A stretch of 64,000 nt of DNA, from contig JAULSU010000001.1 of assembly GCA_030512335.1 (NCBI GenBank), positions 3,968,001 to 4,032,000 of the forward strand, in the 5' to 3' direction. The position numbers and the translations under genes were made by a program. Below, one piece after another: positions 10,879-23,239 of this stretch. Positions within the stretch are counted from its first letter, which is position 1, and each line of letters begins with the position of its first letter. Under the pieces are notes generated by a model. It was not told the origin of the DNA, did not search any database, and saw nothing but the letters and a program-made list of their open reading frames with translations. Source of the DNA: Immersiella caudata (lineage: Eukaryota; Ascomycota; Sordariomycetes; Sordariales; Lasiosphaeriaceae).

Positions 10879-11907
10879 CTACACAATCTTCGTCTTGGCG
10901 CCTGGCTCCAGCCAAATCACCTTGTCTTTCAATCCCTCCTTCTCCAGAACTTCCTTCAACCCCTACCGCCCAGATTAGCAAATGTCTCTCGTCCGGCGTG
11001 TATCCAACTGAAAAGAAAGGAAAACTCACCTCCTTCCCCTCCGTAAAATGCGCCCAACTCTCAAAATGCAGCGGCACCAACACATCGGCCCCAATCTCCC
11101 TAAACAACCTCGCCGCATCCACCCCCGCCATGGTAATCTGCAACACTCCACCCTCCGGATGCGGAACCAACACATTCCCTATGTTCAACAGCGCCACCGA
11201 AACATGCCACTTCTCCTTGATCTTCGCTAGCTCTTCTAGGTAAATCGTATCCCCCGAGAAGTAGATCGCGTTGGGGAGGCCATCCGTCTCGCCGAACTCG
11301 GGTGTGGTGATGATGAATCCCACGACCTCGCCGCCGGGGAGATGCACGCATGGGGTACCGGTTATGGTGAAGATGCGGCCTCCGAGTTTGAGGGTGGTGG
11401 ACTCCCAGGGGAGCAGGGCGCGGACTCCAGAACGCGGGGCGAGTTTGGATGCACCGTCGGCGGTGGTGAGGACGTGACGGCCGTCGAGGAGTTGGCGGCC
11501 GGGCTCGTCGAGGTTGTCGGGGTGATCTTCGTGGGAGAGGAGGACGGCGTCGATGGGAGGGATGTTTTCGAGGGTTAGGGCAGCGGAGATGGTGGTGCGG
11601 ATGGTGTGTTCGCCGAGGGTCCATTCGCGGTCCGCGGGTGAGAAAACGGGATCCGTGATGATGTTGACGTCGGGGAGGTGAATTATGGCTGTGGCGGTCC
11701 CGACCTGGGGAATGAACGTTAGTAGGATTTTGGAATTTTGAGGGTAAGTAGGTAGGTTCTATTCGAATTCATGTCTGGCGAGGGTAGCTGCTCGGGCGCT
11801 CACAAAATGAAAGAAAGGGCATCACAGGAAGCCGTCTTCGGGGACGGAAAACTTACGTGAGTGAGACCCAGCGTGGAGCCGAAGTTGAGCTTGGGCAAGG
11901 AAGACAT
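10879..11907 (-). CDS. Metallo-beta-lactamase superfamily protein
   Basis: Exons 11907-11857, 11704-11030 and 10962-10879 give 269 residues in one frame (introns start GTAAGT and GTGAGT; the acceptors are CAG and TAG). The beta-lactamase-like fold is seen as IIHLPDVNIITDPVFSP (first strands), LLSHEDHPDNLD (modified metal-binding loop), TPCVHLPGG, YFSGDTIY (second metal Asp) and LVPLHFESWAHF (last His). The family is close to the UlaG/NAPE-PLD-like hydrolases. The usual HxHxDH loop reads HEDHPDN here. The substrate is unknown; homologues are broadly present in fungi as uncharacterised hydrolases. The protein has no signal peptide and is probably cytosolic. Confidence 0.85.
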
Positions 11908-12602
11908 GATGGATGTTGGACTGGCGAGTGACTGAAACGAATTTGGGGTCGGGGAAAAGCTAAACTGAATACCAGGTAAGCTCATATAAGTAGAGCTTTA
12001 AGAGCTCCATATCTGGAGTTCCACACCTGGGTTATATACAAGTGACGCCGATACATTTAGTAAGCACCCCACATTGCTCACGGCACATCCAGACTCCGGG
12101 GGGGGGGGAGGGACTTACGGCAGCTCGTTACAGTATCTCAATGGTGGGACAGACGTTGTGAAAGCTGAATTAGCGATGGCGAAAACGTTGACCCCGCCAA
12201 CAGCTACATAATCATGGGGTAAGCGGGGTGCTCTCTTAGGAAAATTTGCTCTGTTTCGGCTGGGTTGCGCTCCTTTGGGCCTTCCTGAGGGTGAGCTGTG
12301 CATGTGCATGTCTTGGCGGGTTATAAACCCCTTTCGGCTAGTTCTTGATCCTGTGGAACCAACCTGCGGGGAGCTCCGAACAGCTGGACCATACGCCTTC
12401 CGTTGCGGTCAGGTACACCAGTGCCGAGAAACTACTTCAAGATATCCTACTCATCGTCGTGGGTAGCACTGATCTGTCAACAAAATTTGCTGCATCAGGA
12501 AAGCAAGAGCCTGTCTTTGATTTTTCCACATCTAAGACACCAGGGCCGCATTGTCAAGAGAGCTCAAAAATATATCTCAAGCTTCATGAACAAACGAGAA
12601 AT
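11908..12602. other. Intergenic gap with small palindrome
   Basis: Upstream of the metallo-beta-lactamase gene. It contains a near-perfect hairpin GAGCTCCATATCTGGAGTTC (12003-12022) and a G10 run near 12100. No gene is supported. Confidence 0.4.
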
Positions 12603-13864
12603 ATGAAAGTCAAGCAACGGACCATATGCGAGACCTGCCGGAAGAGGAAGATTAGTGTGGGTACAATCTCTTCCAAGCCTCCCTCTGGCAGGATACTGAT
12701 CAAGTGAGGGAGGGCACTCTAGTGCGACGGAGAACTCCCTGGCAGCAGTCAGTGCAAGTTCAGCAATATTGTGTGTCCCTGACTACGTACCCGACTGGAT
12801 GTTTGTTTTCCAAGACATTTACCAATCCGGCCGTCGGTCAGTCCGTCCTGGGCGGCAGCCAGGGCAACGGAGGCGAGAGAAGAAAACGGGAGCGCTTGCC
12901 GCGAGGCCACTCTCCGGGAAGACCTTCGATCTGGCTCTCCATTTCGGTCACCGTCCCTGGCCAGTGAAATGGCTGTGGCTATCATGTGCTTGCTCTTGTC
13001 AGAGCTTTATCTGTGCACCACCGTGTCCAGCTGGGTTGCGCATATGGAGGGCTTTGCTCAGTCGGTGCAGTTAGCTGGGCCACAGTTTTTCGCTTCTGGC
13101 ATTCCCCACAAGATCTTTTATAGGGGCACGTCCCCCTCTTGGTCATCTTGAGCTTCGTCTCGCGGAGAATGTCATTCCTCAACAGCGAAGAGTGAAAGAA
13201 GGTCCCCTTCCAAAATATTCCGCCCTCGCCACTGCAGGATCGTTTCAGCCAGGCTCCTGCCATCCCGGCCATCTTCGACAGCCTAGACCAAGCGAAAGCC
13301 GTGGGCCCGGAGCTAATAATCGTTGTTGTAAAAGAGTCTCGTGAACTCCTGGTAGCGATGCTGGACAGATTGGATGAATGGAGGGCCAAGTTTCATGACC
13401 AGGAGGCCGACAAGCCTGGATTTCGAAGCAACGTTGTTGAAGGCGCCGGTCCCGAAGTCCCTTCGATATAGTTCGAGAGCATCACAGGTTGCAACACAGA
13501 AACCCACTTTTGGGCTTTTCGTTCGCTTTGCCTTGCAACGATCGAAATGCTGGCGACCGAGTAACCTGCAATTTATGACCAGGAATCTGTCTCAATGTGG
13601 GTACCTGGCGGCAACATCGTCGAGGAGACCCGACAATTGTCGAGGTGGATTTGCCAAAGTGCGCCTTATGTGCTGCAGGACGAGATGAAGATGTTTGGCC
13701 CCGGTTCGATGCTCCTTCCTATGCGCGTGGCGCACGACGTGTTCCTTGCTGGCGGACCAGAGACAAAGAAAGAGCTGGCTTGGTGCAAATCAGTCTTGAT
13801 GAGTGCCAAGTCGAAGGGGTACGAATTTGTACCCATGATTTTCGGCGAGCTTCAAGGCTCATGA
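12603..13864 (+). pseudogene. Decayed Zn2Cys6 transcription factor
   Basis: The N-terminus MKVKQRTICETCRKRKIS, a clean 66-nt intron (12657-12722) and CDGELPGSSQC form a binuclear zinc cluster with one of six cysteines replaced. Then VPDWMFVFQD appears after a one-base shift. Further pieces are AVAIMCLLLSELYL..HMEGFAQ..FASGIPHKIFY (12969-13130) and, in another frame, VPLLVILSFVSRR..FLNSEE. The fungal transcription-factor C-terminus (ICQSAPYVLQDEMKMFGPGS..FVPMIFGELQGS) ends at 13864. The last block is interrupted by TGA (13193), TAG (13469) and TAA (13562). At least two frameshifts plus three stops make it non-functional. All three stops can arise by a single C-to-T change on one strand or the other. 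Confidence 0.82.
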
Positions 13865-14335
13865 GGGGGCGCAGTGGATGCAAGGGGAGTTGTAGCGGCT
13901 TGCCATGTAAAGCTTTGTCGATATAAAGGAGAAGAATACCTGTAGGTCTTGATGGCCTGCTCATTGACGTGGTGAAGAAACTCGGATTTTCGGCGTGGCG
14001 AAATGGTCTGTGATTGGCCGTATTCTGGGCTCAGCTGTTGTGGGGCCTTGGAGCCCGGCACCCCTGTTAGTCAGCTGGCAGCAGCTGAGGGACCCACCGC
14101 AAGGCAGCAGGAGCTTGAGGTAAGCTCGTTGAGCCGCGCGAAGTGGCTCTGGATTTCGGTTCCCAGGTCGAGCCCAGCCGACATCAACGTTCAACATCAA
14201 CCCAACGCCTGCGAATCCAACCACCAGGTCTTGCGCGCCGGATATCACTCCTCTTTCCACCCGAACACTTCACGAGAAAGACGATCACGGGATTTCGAAA
14301 GCCAAACCTCGGCCGCAGAGCGCAATACCGCGACC
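13865..14335. promoter_or_regulatory. RPT4 upstream region
   Basis: Gap of about 470 bp between the transcription-factor relic and the RPT4 start; presumed RPT4 promoter and leader. No specific element recognised. Confidence 0.35.
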
Positions 14336-15756
14336 ATGTCGGACAAGGACCAGGAGCGCGCTGAGGAGGAGCTCACTCCCGAGGATCAGGAGCGCATTGC
14401 CGCGGCCAAGGTAGCCCAGGAGCGCGAGCACGCTCTTGCCTCGTTCAAGGCTAAGCTCATTGAATCGAGGGAGTGGGAGGCCAAGCTCAAGAGCTTGCGC
14501 CTGGAACTCAAGGGTCTCAACAAGGAGTATGACCAGACAGAGGAGAACATCAAAGCGTTACAAAGCGTCGGACAGATTATTGGCGAGGTGCTGAAGCAGC
14601 TGGATGATGAGCGATGTGCGTGTTGCCGCCTCCTCCCCCCCGCGCCAAATGGCCGAGGATGCTGACATATTTGGTTCTGCAGTTATTGTCAAGGCGTCTA
14701 GTGGACCCCGATATGTGGTCGGCTGTCGGTCCAAAGTTGACAAGGCGAAGATGAAGCAAGGAACGCGTGTGGCGCTCGATATGACGACCCTCACCATAAT
14801 GCGGATGCTGCCGCGCGAAGTCGACCCGCTTGTCTACAACATGTCGCTCGAGGACCCAGGGCAGGTCAGCTTTGGCGGTATTGGTGGACTGAACGATCAG
14901 ATCCGCGAGCTCCGAGAAGTTATCGAGCTTCCGCTCAAGAACCCAGAGTTGTTCCTGCGGGTTGGCATCAAGCCACCAAAGGGCGTGCTGCTCTACGGGC
15001 CTCCCGGCACAGGAAAGACGCTGTTGGCGAGGGCTGTCGCCAGCAGTCTCGAGACCAACTTCCTGAAGGGTGAGTGACACGGGTCGAGAACTTGGGGATT
15101 GCTGCTAACACCCGGGGGCTTTAGTCGTCTCTTCTGCCATCGTTGACAAGTACATCGGAGAGTCCGCCCGCCTGATTCGTGAGATGTTTGGCTACGCCAA
15201 GGAGCACGAGCCATGCATTATTTTCATGGACGAAATCGATGCCATCGGCGGCCGCCGGTTTAGCGAAGGCACCAGTGCCGACAGAGAGATCCAGCGAACC
15301 CTCATGGAGCTCCTCAACCAGCTGGACGGCTTCGACTACCTCGGAAAGACAAAGATCATCATGGCGACGAACAGACCCGACACCCTGGACCCGGCGTTGC
15401 TACGTGCCGGACGTCTTGACCGCAAGATCGAAATTCCCCTTCCCAATGAGGTCGGCCGACTCGAGATTCTCAAGATCCACGCTGCGAGCGTTGTGACCGA
15501 GGGTGACATCGATTTTGAGAGCGTGGTCAAGATGAGTGATGGTCTGAACGGTGCCGATTTGCGAAACGTGGTCACCGAGGCGTAAGTTGAACCCTTGGAT
15601 GTATCAGGCGTTCCAGTCGCTAACTAAATGCACAGTGGCCTCTTCGCCATCAAGGACTACAGAGATGCCGTGAACCAGGACGACTTCAACAAGGCAGTGC
15701 GCAAGCTCACCGAGACGAAGAAGCTTGAGGGCAAGCTGGAGTATCAGAAGCTATAA
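14336..15756 (+). CDS. rpt4: 26S proteasome regulatory ATPase RPT4
   Basis: Exons 14336-14615, 14683-15069, 15125-15581 and 15636-15756 join to 414 residues. An N-terminal coiled coil (about 40-95) precedes an OB domain and a C-terminal AAA+ module. The module has Walker A GPPGTGKT (about 199-206), Walker B IIFMDEID (about 255), the sensor/SRH region ATNRPDTLDPALLRAGRLDR (about 302-321) and LNGADLRN near the C-terminus. The sequence matches Rpt4/PSMC6 rather than the other five ATPases (YVVGCRSKVDK, MLPREVDPLVYNMS). It is one of six ATPases of the 19S base that unfold ubiquitinated substrates into the 20S core. All introns are 55-67 nt with standard sites. Confidence 0.97.
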
Positions 15757-18700
15757 GGCTTGTCTTAGGGGGGTTGTTCATGCGCAGCGAAGAAATAGAG
15801 GACAGCCATGATGCTGCTTGGCTTGCCAACATGGCTTTGGCTGTAATACTGTAACATCACGACCACATCACTGAAAGTGGGAGGCCGGTTATACGACCAT
15901 ACCAGCGAATCCATGTATACCATCCTTGTCGTGAGTTAGAGCGTTGTGCATGATGTTGAACAAACTGATCGGGCTGGGTTGCGGTGATGGAGCTCCGCGT
16001 AGCATCAGTCCCTTAATCTCGATCCCATCACCCCTACGAGATCTACGACTATTGCATGAGCTTCACCAAAGGGGATAACACCTCTGTAGGCGTGGCACTC
16101 ACTCTGCCCGCTTTTCCTTCCCCTCGAGTCAGAAATGCAAGGCAATCAAGGCTTCATTCACTCTCCAAGCACGTTTGATCTTCCATCGAACGACGCCCTA
16201 AATTACCCACCATACCAGCCACACATGTCAACATCGTTGTTGGCGGAGACGCAGGGGGCGCAATTCCTGGCGAGGGAAGTTGGCGATTGGACCAACAAAA
16301 TCTGAAGAAGCATCTTCATACACAGAAAGTACCATGCTTGACATGCCAGCACGATTACATCCATGGGCTAGTCTGTCAACTTGTCTGGTTTACGGATGAT
16401 CGGCGAAGTCCTACTTCACCATAGGGCAGGACGCTTGAGATTGCGAGGGCACTGAATGTCTTGGGTGTGGACTATAGGATCTGGAAATGCCAGTTGGAGA
16501 AGTTGGGTTCCCTTGAGAGGTGGTTGCATCTGTGGTCGGCGTGAAACCCCGTTCGACAACTTTGTGACCTCTTGCCAAGAGTCTGTCTCGACATTTTCGA
16601 GAAGGCGAGCTTCTTGGGCTGAACCCTGTTCGACCTGAGAATGGCCATCGATGCAGCGGACGAACGAGTGACGTAGAATCTTCCCAACGTTGAAGGGTCT
16701 TGGACTTACACCTGAGACGCCATCGGTCGGTCCAGTTGTGATCGGGGAAAAGGGGCATTCGGGTGGTAACAGGCAGAGATATCTCGAGGTTCACTCTGTT
16801 CCGTGCCTGACCAAATCATTTGTCGTCCAAGATGCGTCTACGCATTAACCGAAGGAACAGATCAAAAGCTGAGGTGAAGATTCTGTTACTCCTGCCTCAT
16901 CCTGGGGACAAGGTAGGCACGCCAACCACAGCGGTAGCTCGCACAGGACGCCCCGATAAGGCTGCCGCACTTGGTTGCGACATCCATGGATGCCGTGCAG
17001 CCGCTGACGGGAATCCCACATCCCACCGTTGTGGCGGCTCGTCCTGTCTGGGGCAGTCCCGTTGTCCGTGGGATCTTGGAGCTGGGGCTTGACGGGCTGA
17101 GGTGCATGCGCGGCAGAAGTCCCAGGAGCTCCTCGCATTGCGCCAAACATAATGCATTGGTTCCCTCCCAAAGTCTCCTTTTAGCGCTATCAGCCAGGGC
17201 TCATCCCTACTCAGTTGGTACCAAACACGACCGCGCTGGCCCACCCGCACCGCGCGAGTTTGTCGCTTGTCAGTGGATTCCGTTGGATTTTGCCAAACCG
17301 AATTCTCGTGTTTAGGAAGAGGCGGGCATTTCTTGGCTAAGAATAGTTGCGAGCTGACGACCCTGGCACCGCAAAGAAACTATTTAGTCAGTAGCGGTTT
17401 TGGTGGACTCCCGCCGAAAACGTGGTCTGCCCTCGCCGCCGCGTCTCTCCCAAATTATGTAAGGGTTGGATGTTTGGTACAGCCACAAGGGGCGGATACT
17501 TGCCGCGCCACTGACGATGATGGCGATTGCTTGGTGTTGCATCGCATTGCAGGCTCCTTTTTTTTCTTGTCTGCTTTGAGCTAGCGGTTCGCGTGACCGA
17601 GCATTGAGGGGTGGGATGAGGACGTCATCATGGCTTGTTGGGGCGACAACGGGAGGCGATAGGGGGAGGCGGTAAGCGGTAGTAGGTCGCAGATAGAACG
17701 CCGAGCACTCACGTCGATACTAAACGGAATGCAGCTAGAAAATAGCGACAGCAACACGGCCTTTTGGGCGATCCTGAACAGGGATCGGTAGTGTCCAGTC
17801 AGGGCTGTTCCACAGTGTTTATCGTATAGTGCCCAAATAGCGTACGAAGTTTCCTCCATCGCGCCGCTGCTTGGACGACGATGCTCCGCTGCTGATTATG
17901 TGCGAACGACTGAGCACCCCTCGGGATCTGTCAGTCAGGGCCGGACGGCGGTGAGAGTCCTGAAGTGGAGTTGTTGGGCGGCCACGGATCAAAGTGATGG
18001 CTCTTCTCCCCCCCCAAAGAGCGAGCCGCTGTTGAAGCGCAGCAAAAGCTCCCCTGACTCTTCCAATAGGAGACCGAGAAGTGAACATCAAGAATCCGAA
18101 CTGCAGAGGGCTGCAGCAGGTTAGACGCGCCATCTTTTTTTTTTTTGGAGAAGGTAGTTTGGCGGTCGAGGCTGGCTAAGGTACCTATGTGGGGTGAAAG
18201 GGATAGCTCCGGACAGCTTTGGGCGAGAATTGACAGCTTCGACAAGCAGCCATGCTAGAATAAGAGGGACGCTTGCCAGCCCTCAATTGCATGATGGGAA
18301 AATACTCTTTCGGGAGCCGAGCGGATACGTGCTGCCTGCAGAGGTACCTAAACAAGAAATGAAGCGTGCATCACGACATCGGATGAGGTTTGGGAGGGGG
18401 GTGAGGGGCATTCTCACCGAAACATCGCAATCCTCAGACCCCTGTTCCAGCCTGCTTCATCGCACAGCGAGGTACGCAGCCAGAGACATTGTGCAAACGC
18501 TCCCGCGGCAACGGGGAAAGACAGGATTTGCATTCGAATCCAGGAAATGCCGTCGATCACTGATACGGCGGTAGAGCCAAGAATCTCTTGGAGGCATGAA
18601 TACGAAGCTTTCCAGGGTCCAAAGGGGACTCGAAAAGTCGCGTTTAGCATTGGCAGTGACGGCCCTGCGGCTGGGGTTGCCCCTCCACTCCTTGGGTTCC

Positions 18701-19028
18701 CAGTGTCAATCCGCGCGAGTAAACCCCTGCACCTGATGCCCAGCTGCTCCACACTATACCTGCTACCCAGCATTCCTAGCCAACGAAGTGTGCCAGGGCA
18801 CCGCACCCACCCAGGAGTCAGCAGCCATAAAATAAAGACAAGCTCCCCCAGCAACATAGGAGCCCTCCTGAATCGCTCTGCAAACGACCCAACTTCTGGC
18901 AAACTTTCCCTCGTTATCCATTTCCCATATTTTGGGTTCACCACACCGAACACGCTCTCTCCACGCACTCGCGAACCAGCCGATTTTATTCGCGAAAGGG
19001 TCCCGTTGCTTGCGGTTGGTCCGTCACA
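15757..19028. other. Long intergenic region and GFA1 promoter
   Basis: About 3.3 kb between RPT4 and GFA1. Open frames on both strands are short and lack family features. No TE ends or RNA genes seen. It contains a T10 run near 18134. The stretch before 19029 should include the GFA1 promoter and 5' leader. Confidence 0.45.
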
Positions 19029-21817
19029 ATGTGGTACGACGCAACCCTCTTCGCCCAACAACCCCGCCTTCCCGCCTGTCGCTCTCGTCTTCAGCTGTCA
19101 TTTTCTCCTGTCTTGCGATCTAGGATTGCTGCCGAGCGCGCGGCTCCCACGGGCGCAAGCTGCAAAACCGCCGCCACGGCGTGCTTGCGGAGTTTGCGCC
19201 CCGCGGAGCTGAACGCGCAGCGCAAAAACACTGGGGAAAGGAGACAACAGGAGAGGGAGCGAGACGGAGGGGGCGGCGGCCCTAGCCCCACAGAGTCGTC
19301 CTGAGCATCGCCCACTGACAAAACGTGTTCTCTTGCAGCGGAATCTTTGGTTATGTGAATTACTTGGTGGAAAAGGACCGGAAGTTTATTATCAGCACAC
19401 TCATCAACGGTATGTGGAGCCATTGATCCCCGTGGCTTGCGTGGCCACACCTCAGCTTGCATCGGGTCACCCCCTTCTCCCCGGCTGTTTGCAACATCGC
19501 GGGGCGCCGATACGAGGATGACGGGAGCCGCCGTGTTTCGCGCAGCTGGTCTCCGCTTTCTGAGCTACGGTTGCTAATCATTGCTGTTTCTGACCAATTA
19601 AGGCCTGTCTCGTCTCGAGTATCGTGGGTACGACTCCGCCGGTCTCGCTGTCGACGGCAACAAGAAGAATGAGGTCTTCGCGTTCAAGGAGGTCGGCAAG
19701 GTGGCCAAGCTAAAGGAGTTGATCGATGAGAACAAGCTCGACCTCGACAAGGTGTTTGACTCTCACTGCGGCATCGCTCACACCCGCTGGGCCACTCACG
19801 GCCCTCCCTCGCGCACCAACTGCCACCCTCACAGGTACGTAAGAAGATGGAAGCGAGCACCAGCGCTTTGCAGTACAGCAATACAACCGGCTTCTCCGGC
19901 CGGCCAATGCCATGATTCTGGGGCGATATCGAACTGACAAATGCGCCGCCCAGGTCCGACCCCAACTGGGAGTTTGCCATCGTGCACAATGGCATCATCA
20001 CCAACTACAAGGAGCTTAAGACCCTGCTCGAGAGCAAGGGCTTTCGATTTGAGACTGAGACAGATACCGAGTGCATCGCAAAGCTTGCCAAGTACCTGTA
20101 TGACCAGCACCCCAACGTCGGCTTCACTGATCTCGCCAAGGCGGTCATCAACGAGCTGGAGGGCGCCTACGGCCTGTTGATCAAGAGCGTGCACTACCCG
20201 CATGAGGTTATCGCTGCCCGCAAGGGTTCCCCCCTTGTTATTGGTGTCAAGACGCAAAAGCGCATGAAGGTTGACTTCGTCGATGTCGAGTACTCGGACG
20301 AGAACCAGCCGCTTCCCGCTGAGACCGCCGCCCAGAACGTGGCGCTCAAGAAGACCGCCGCTGCTGATGGCGGAAGCTTCCTCTCCCCCAACTTCCTTCT
20401 GGGAGCCGCCGACAAGTCGCTGCTGCACCGCTCGCAGTCCCGCGCATTCATGACCGACGACGGCATGCCCATGCCCACCGAGTTCTTCCTCTCCTCGGAC
20501 CCGTCGGCCATCGTCGAGCACACGAAGAAGGTTATGTACCTCGAGGACGACGATATTGCGCACATCCACGAGGGTTCGCTCAACATCCACCGCCTGAAGA
20601 AGGCCGATGGCAGCAGCAATGTCCGAACGATCCAAACGCTCGAGCTCGAGCTGCAAGAGATCATGAAGGGTAAGTTCGACCACTTCATGCAAAAGGAGAT
20701 TTTTGAGCAGCCCGAGTCGGTCGTCAACACCATGCGTGGCCGTCTCGATATCGCAAACAAGCAAGTTACCCTTGGCGGTCTGCGAAGTTATATTAGCACC
20801 ATCCGTCGCTGCCGGCGCATCATTTTCATCGCTTGCGGCACCTCGTACCACAGCTGTATGGCAGTTCGTGGCGTGTTCGAGGAGCTCGCCGAGATCCCGA
20901 TCGCTGTGGAGCTCGCATCTGATTTCCTCGACCGTCAAGCGCCAGTCTTCCGTGACGACACATGCGTCTTCGTTTCCCAGTCCGGCGAGACCGCAGACTC
21001 CCTCATGGCGCTCAGGTACTGCCTCGAGCGCGGTGCATTGACAGTCGGTATCGTGAACGTCGTCGGTTCCTCCATCTCGCTGCTGACGCACTGCGGTGTC
21101 CACGTCAACGCTGGGCCAGAAATCGGTGTTGCCTCGACCAAGGCGTACACCTCTCAGTTTATTGCCATGGTCATGTTTGCGCTTTCTCTCAGCGAGGACC
21201 GCGCATCCAAGACCAAGCGTCGCGAGGAGATCATGGATGGCCTCAGCAAAATCAGCGATCAGATCAAGTCGGTTCTCGAACAAGACCAGAAGATCAAGCA
21301 GCTGTGCGAAGAGAAGTTCAAGAACCAAAAGAGCTTGCTCCTCCTTGGTCGCGGAAGCCAGTACAGCACGGCGCTTGAGGGCGCTCTGAAGATCAAGGAA
21401 ATTAGTTATTTGCACTGCGAGGCTGTCATGAGCGGAGAACTCAAGCACGGCGTGCTGGCGCTGGTTGACGAGAACCTGCCCATCATCATGATTCTCACCC
21501 GGGATGACCTGTTCAAGAAGAGCTTGAACGCCTACCAACAAGGTATGGCCCATCCTCCAAATTATCCTTGCTGAACAGTCACTAATTCCCCCATAGTTAT
21601 CGCTAGAGGTGGTAAACCCATCGTCATCTGCAATCCCTCAGACGAGGAGTTCAAGGCCAGCGAGGCCTTGAAGATTGAAATCCCCAAGACGGTGGATGTC
21701 CTGCAGGGCATCCTCAACGTCATCCCCCTCCAACTGATTGCGTACTGGCTCGCCGTCACGGAGGGCCTGAACGTCGACTTCCCCCGTAACTTGGCGAAGT
21801 CGGTGACGGTGGAGTAG
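19029..21817 (+). CDS. gfa1: Glutamine:fructose-6-phosphate amidotransferase
   Basis: Five exons (19029-19033, 19339-19409, 19603-19834, 19954-21542, 21597-21817) give 705 residues, the normal length. Exon 1 contributes only ATGTG; splicing supplies Cys2, the N-terminal nucleophile of the Ntn glutaminase domain (MCGIFGYV). Glutaminase motifs RLEYRGYDSAG, CGIAHTRWATHG and VHNGIITN follow. A fungal-type insert (about 200-290) precedes two SIS sugar-isomerase domains (IIFIACGTSYHS about 391; VSQSGETADS; LLLLGRGSQYSTALEGALKIKE) and the C-terminal loop ending PRNLAKSVTVE. It converts fructose-6-P plus glutamine to glucosamine-6-P, the committed step to UDP-GlcNAc, chitin and glycoproteins. It converges with PRE4. 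Confidence 0.97.
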
Positions 21818-22280
21818 GGGGTGATCCGGTCAGGAGAGGACGAAGCATAACGGCTATGATCTTTGGTTTGGGATGTCGATGTCAGTCTTGTACTAGTAAT
21901 TTTTGGTCTACCGTCGGCCAAGGCGTTCGATGGGCAAAAGGACGAGTTGACGTGAGGATGAACTGGGAGGCGCACACAGCGGGCGGTGAAGGACATATCA
22001 ATCGCTCTTTGGCGGTAGCGTCTTTTTGTAGACAGGGCACAATGGGTATTCCAGCGTAGCATGAATGGCAAAAATAAGAGGTAACAGCGTCTGCAAAGCG
22101 TCCTGTTGAAAATTTCTTTCCATTTGTAGTATTACAAGCCTGGTCGAGTCTCGCATTTCGCGCACCCAGTCTACCTCTTCGCGGCTGGGATATGCATGCG
22201 CTTTACACCGCAGGCGGAGTGCTGTCGTGACACTAACGTTCGCATTTGCTACTTCGCCTCGCAATTATCAAACCCCCATC
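21818..22280. other. Convergent 3' gap GFA1/PRE4
   Basis: Shared 3' flank of two convergent genes. It should hold both polyadenylation regions; nothing else seen. Confidence 0.4.
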
Positions 22281-23239
22281 TTACACCGTCTGGGTGCCGT
22301 ATCCCTTGATCCGCTCCGCAAACGCCCAGCTCTGCTTCTCCAACTGCTCATCCTCCTTAAGATCGATCCCCTCCTTGGTGACCACAGCGATGCTGTACCT
22401 GTCCAAGCTGCGCGCATCGCGGTAGTAGAGAACCTTCATGCACTCCTTGACTACCTCAACCGCCTGTTCGCGTGTCAACTTGGCGGCGTCCTCCTCCGTC
22501 GCAGCATGCAGCCGCATGATAGGCTGCGCCAGCATCGCGCCAAACCCTGTTGCCAAGCTCGGCGAGGTGAAGCTCGTGCCCCGGAGGTCGACCGACGCAA
22601 GGAAAGGCTTGTCGTCCTCGTCGAGCCCGGCGATGAGGATCTGGTTCCACAGCGGGTCGAAGTCGTTGCGGCGCTTGTACATGAGCTTTTGGAGGTACTT
22701 GTACAGGTTGGCGGCGTTGAGACCCTCCTTCGCGGCGGCTTCGGCGGATTCGGCGGTGGGCTCCTGATCGTAGGCTTCGTCGATGGCGAGCTCTTTGAGG
22801 TGTCGGTCGAGCCATTGCATGTCGGAGACGTCGCCGCCGAAGCCGACGACCGAGGTGCCGAGGAAGGTGCGCAGGCGCTTGACGTCGGTGAAGCGGGCTA
22901 GGGAACCGTAGGATGCTAGGGAGAAGTGGTCAGCTATGTGGCGTGTAGGAGGAGGGGGACTGGGAAACGGTTACGTACCGAGGTTGTCGGCGGCGATCAC
23001 GACGCCCTCCTTGAACTTGATGGCGACCACGGAGGTACCCGTCACAACAGGCGATTGTGTCGCCGTCTTGGGGCCGCTCTGTTGGAGGTAGGAATGATCG
23101 TAGGCGCCGTAAACATCATCTCGGGGCTGGAAGCCATCAATGGAAGGTTAGCAGTGCGGTCGCAGGTCAGGGCTGCGCTGTTGGGCTGCAACTGTGAATG
23201 GAGACATACACGGCCCCAAGCTTGCGGGCGGTGATCCAT
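22281..23239 (-). CDS. pre4: 20S proteasome subunit beta7 (Pre4/PSMB4)
   Basis: Exons 23239-23210, 23126-22979 and 22915-22281 join to 270 residues (the yeast protein is of similar size). After a propeptide (MDHRPQAWGRPRDDVYGAYD..) the mature fold begins near SPVVTGTSVVAIKF, then GVVIAADNLASYGSLARF. The C-terminal part has ATGFGAMLAQP, VVKECMKVLYYRDARS and IKGYGTQTV, all diagnostic of beta7. The residue at the processing site belongs to an inactive beta subunit, so its role is structural in the core particle beta ring. The gene starts 420 bp from the divergent HCNGP-like gene and converges with GFA1. Confidence 0.96.

Noticed and set aside
12982..13389. CGECQKRK string on the minus strand, resembling a second zinc cluster
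   Set aside because: It lies opposite the collinear plus-strand transcription-factor relic, lacks the remaining four cysteines and has no supporting context.
16411..18245. Several overlapping 100-residue open frames between RPT4 and GFA1
   Set aside because: Composition is not protein-like, frames overlap on both strands and none shows a domain or plausible intron structure.
19829..21553. A 574-residue open frame antisense to GFA1 exon 4
   Set aside because: It is a shadow of a highly biased, GC3-rich coding exon; its translation is His/Asp/Leu-rich with no domain, and the GFA1 model on the other strand is unambiguous.
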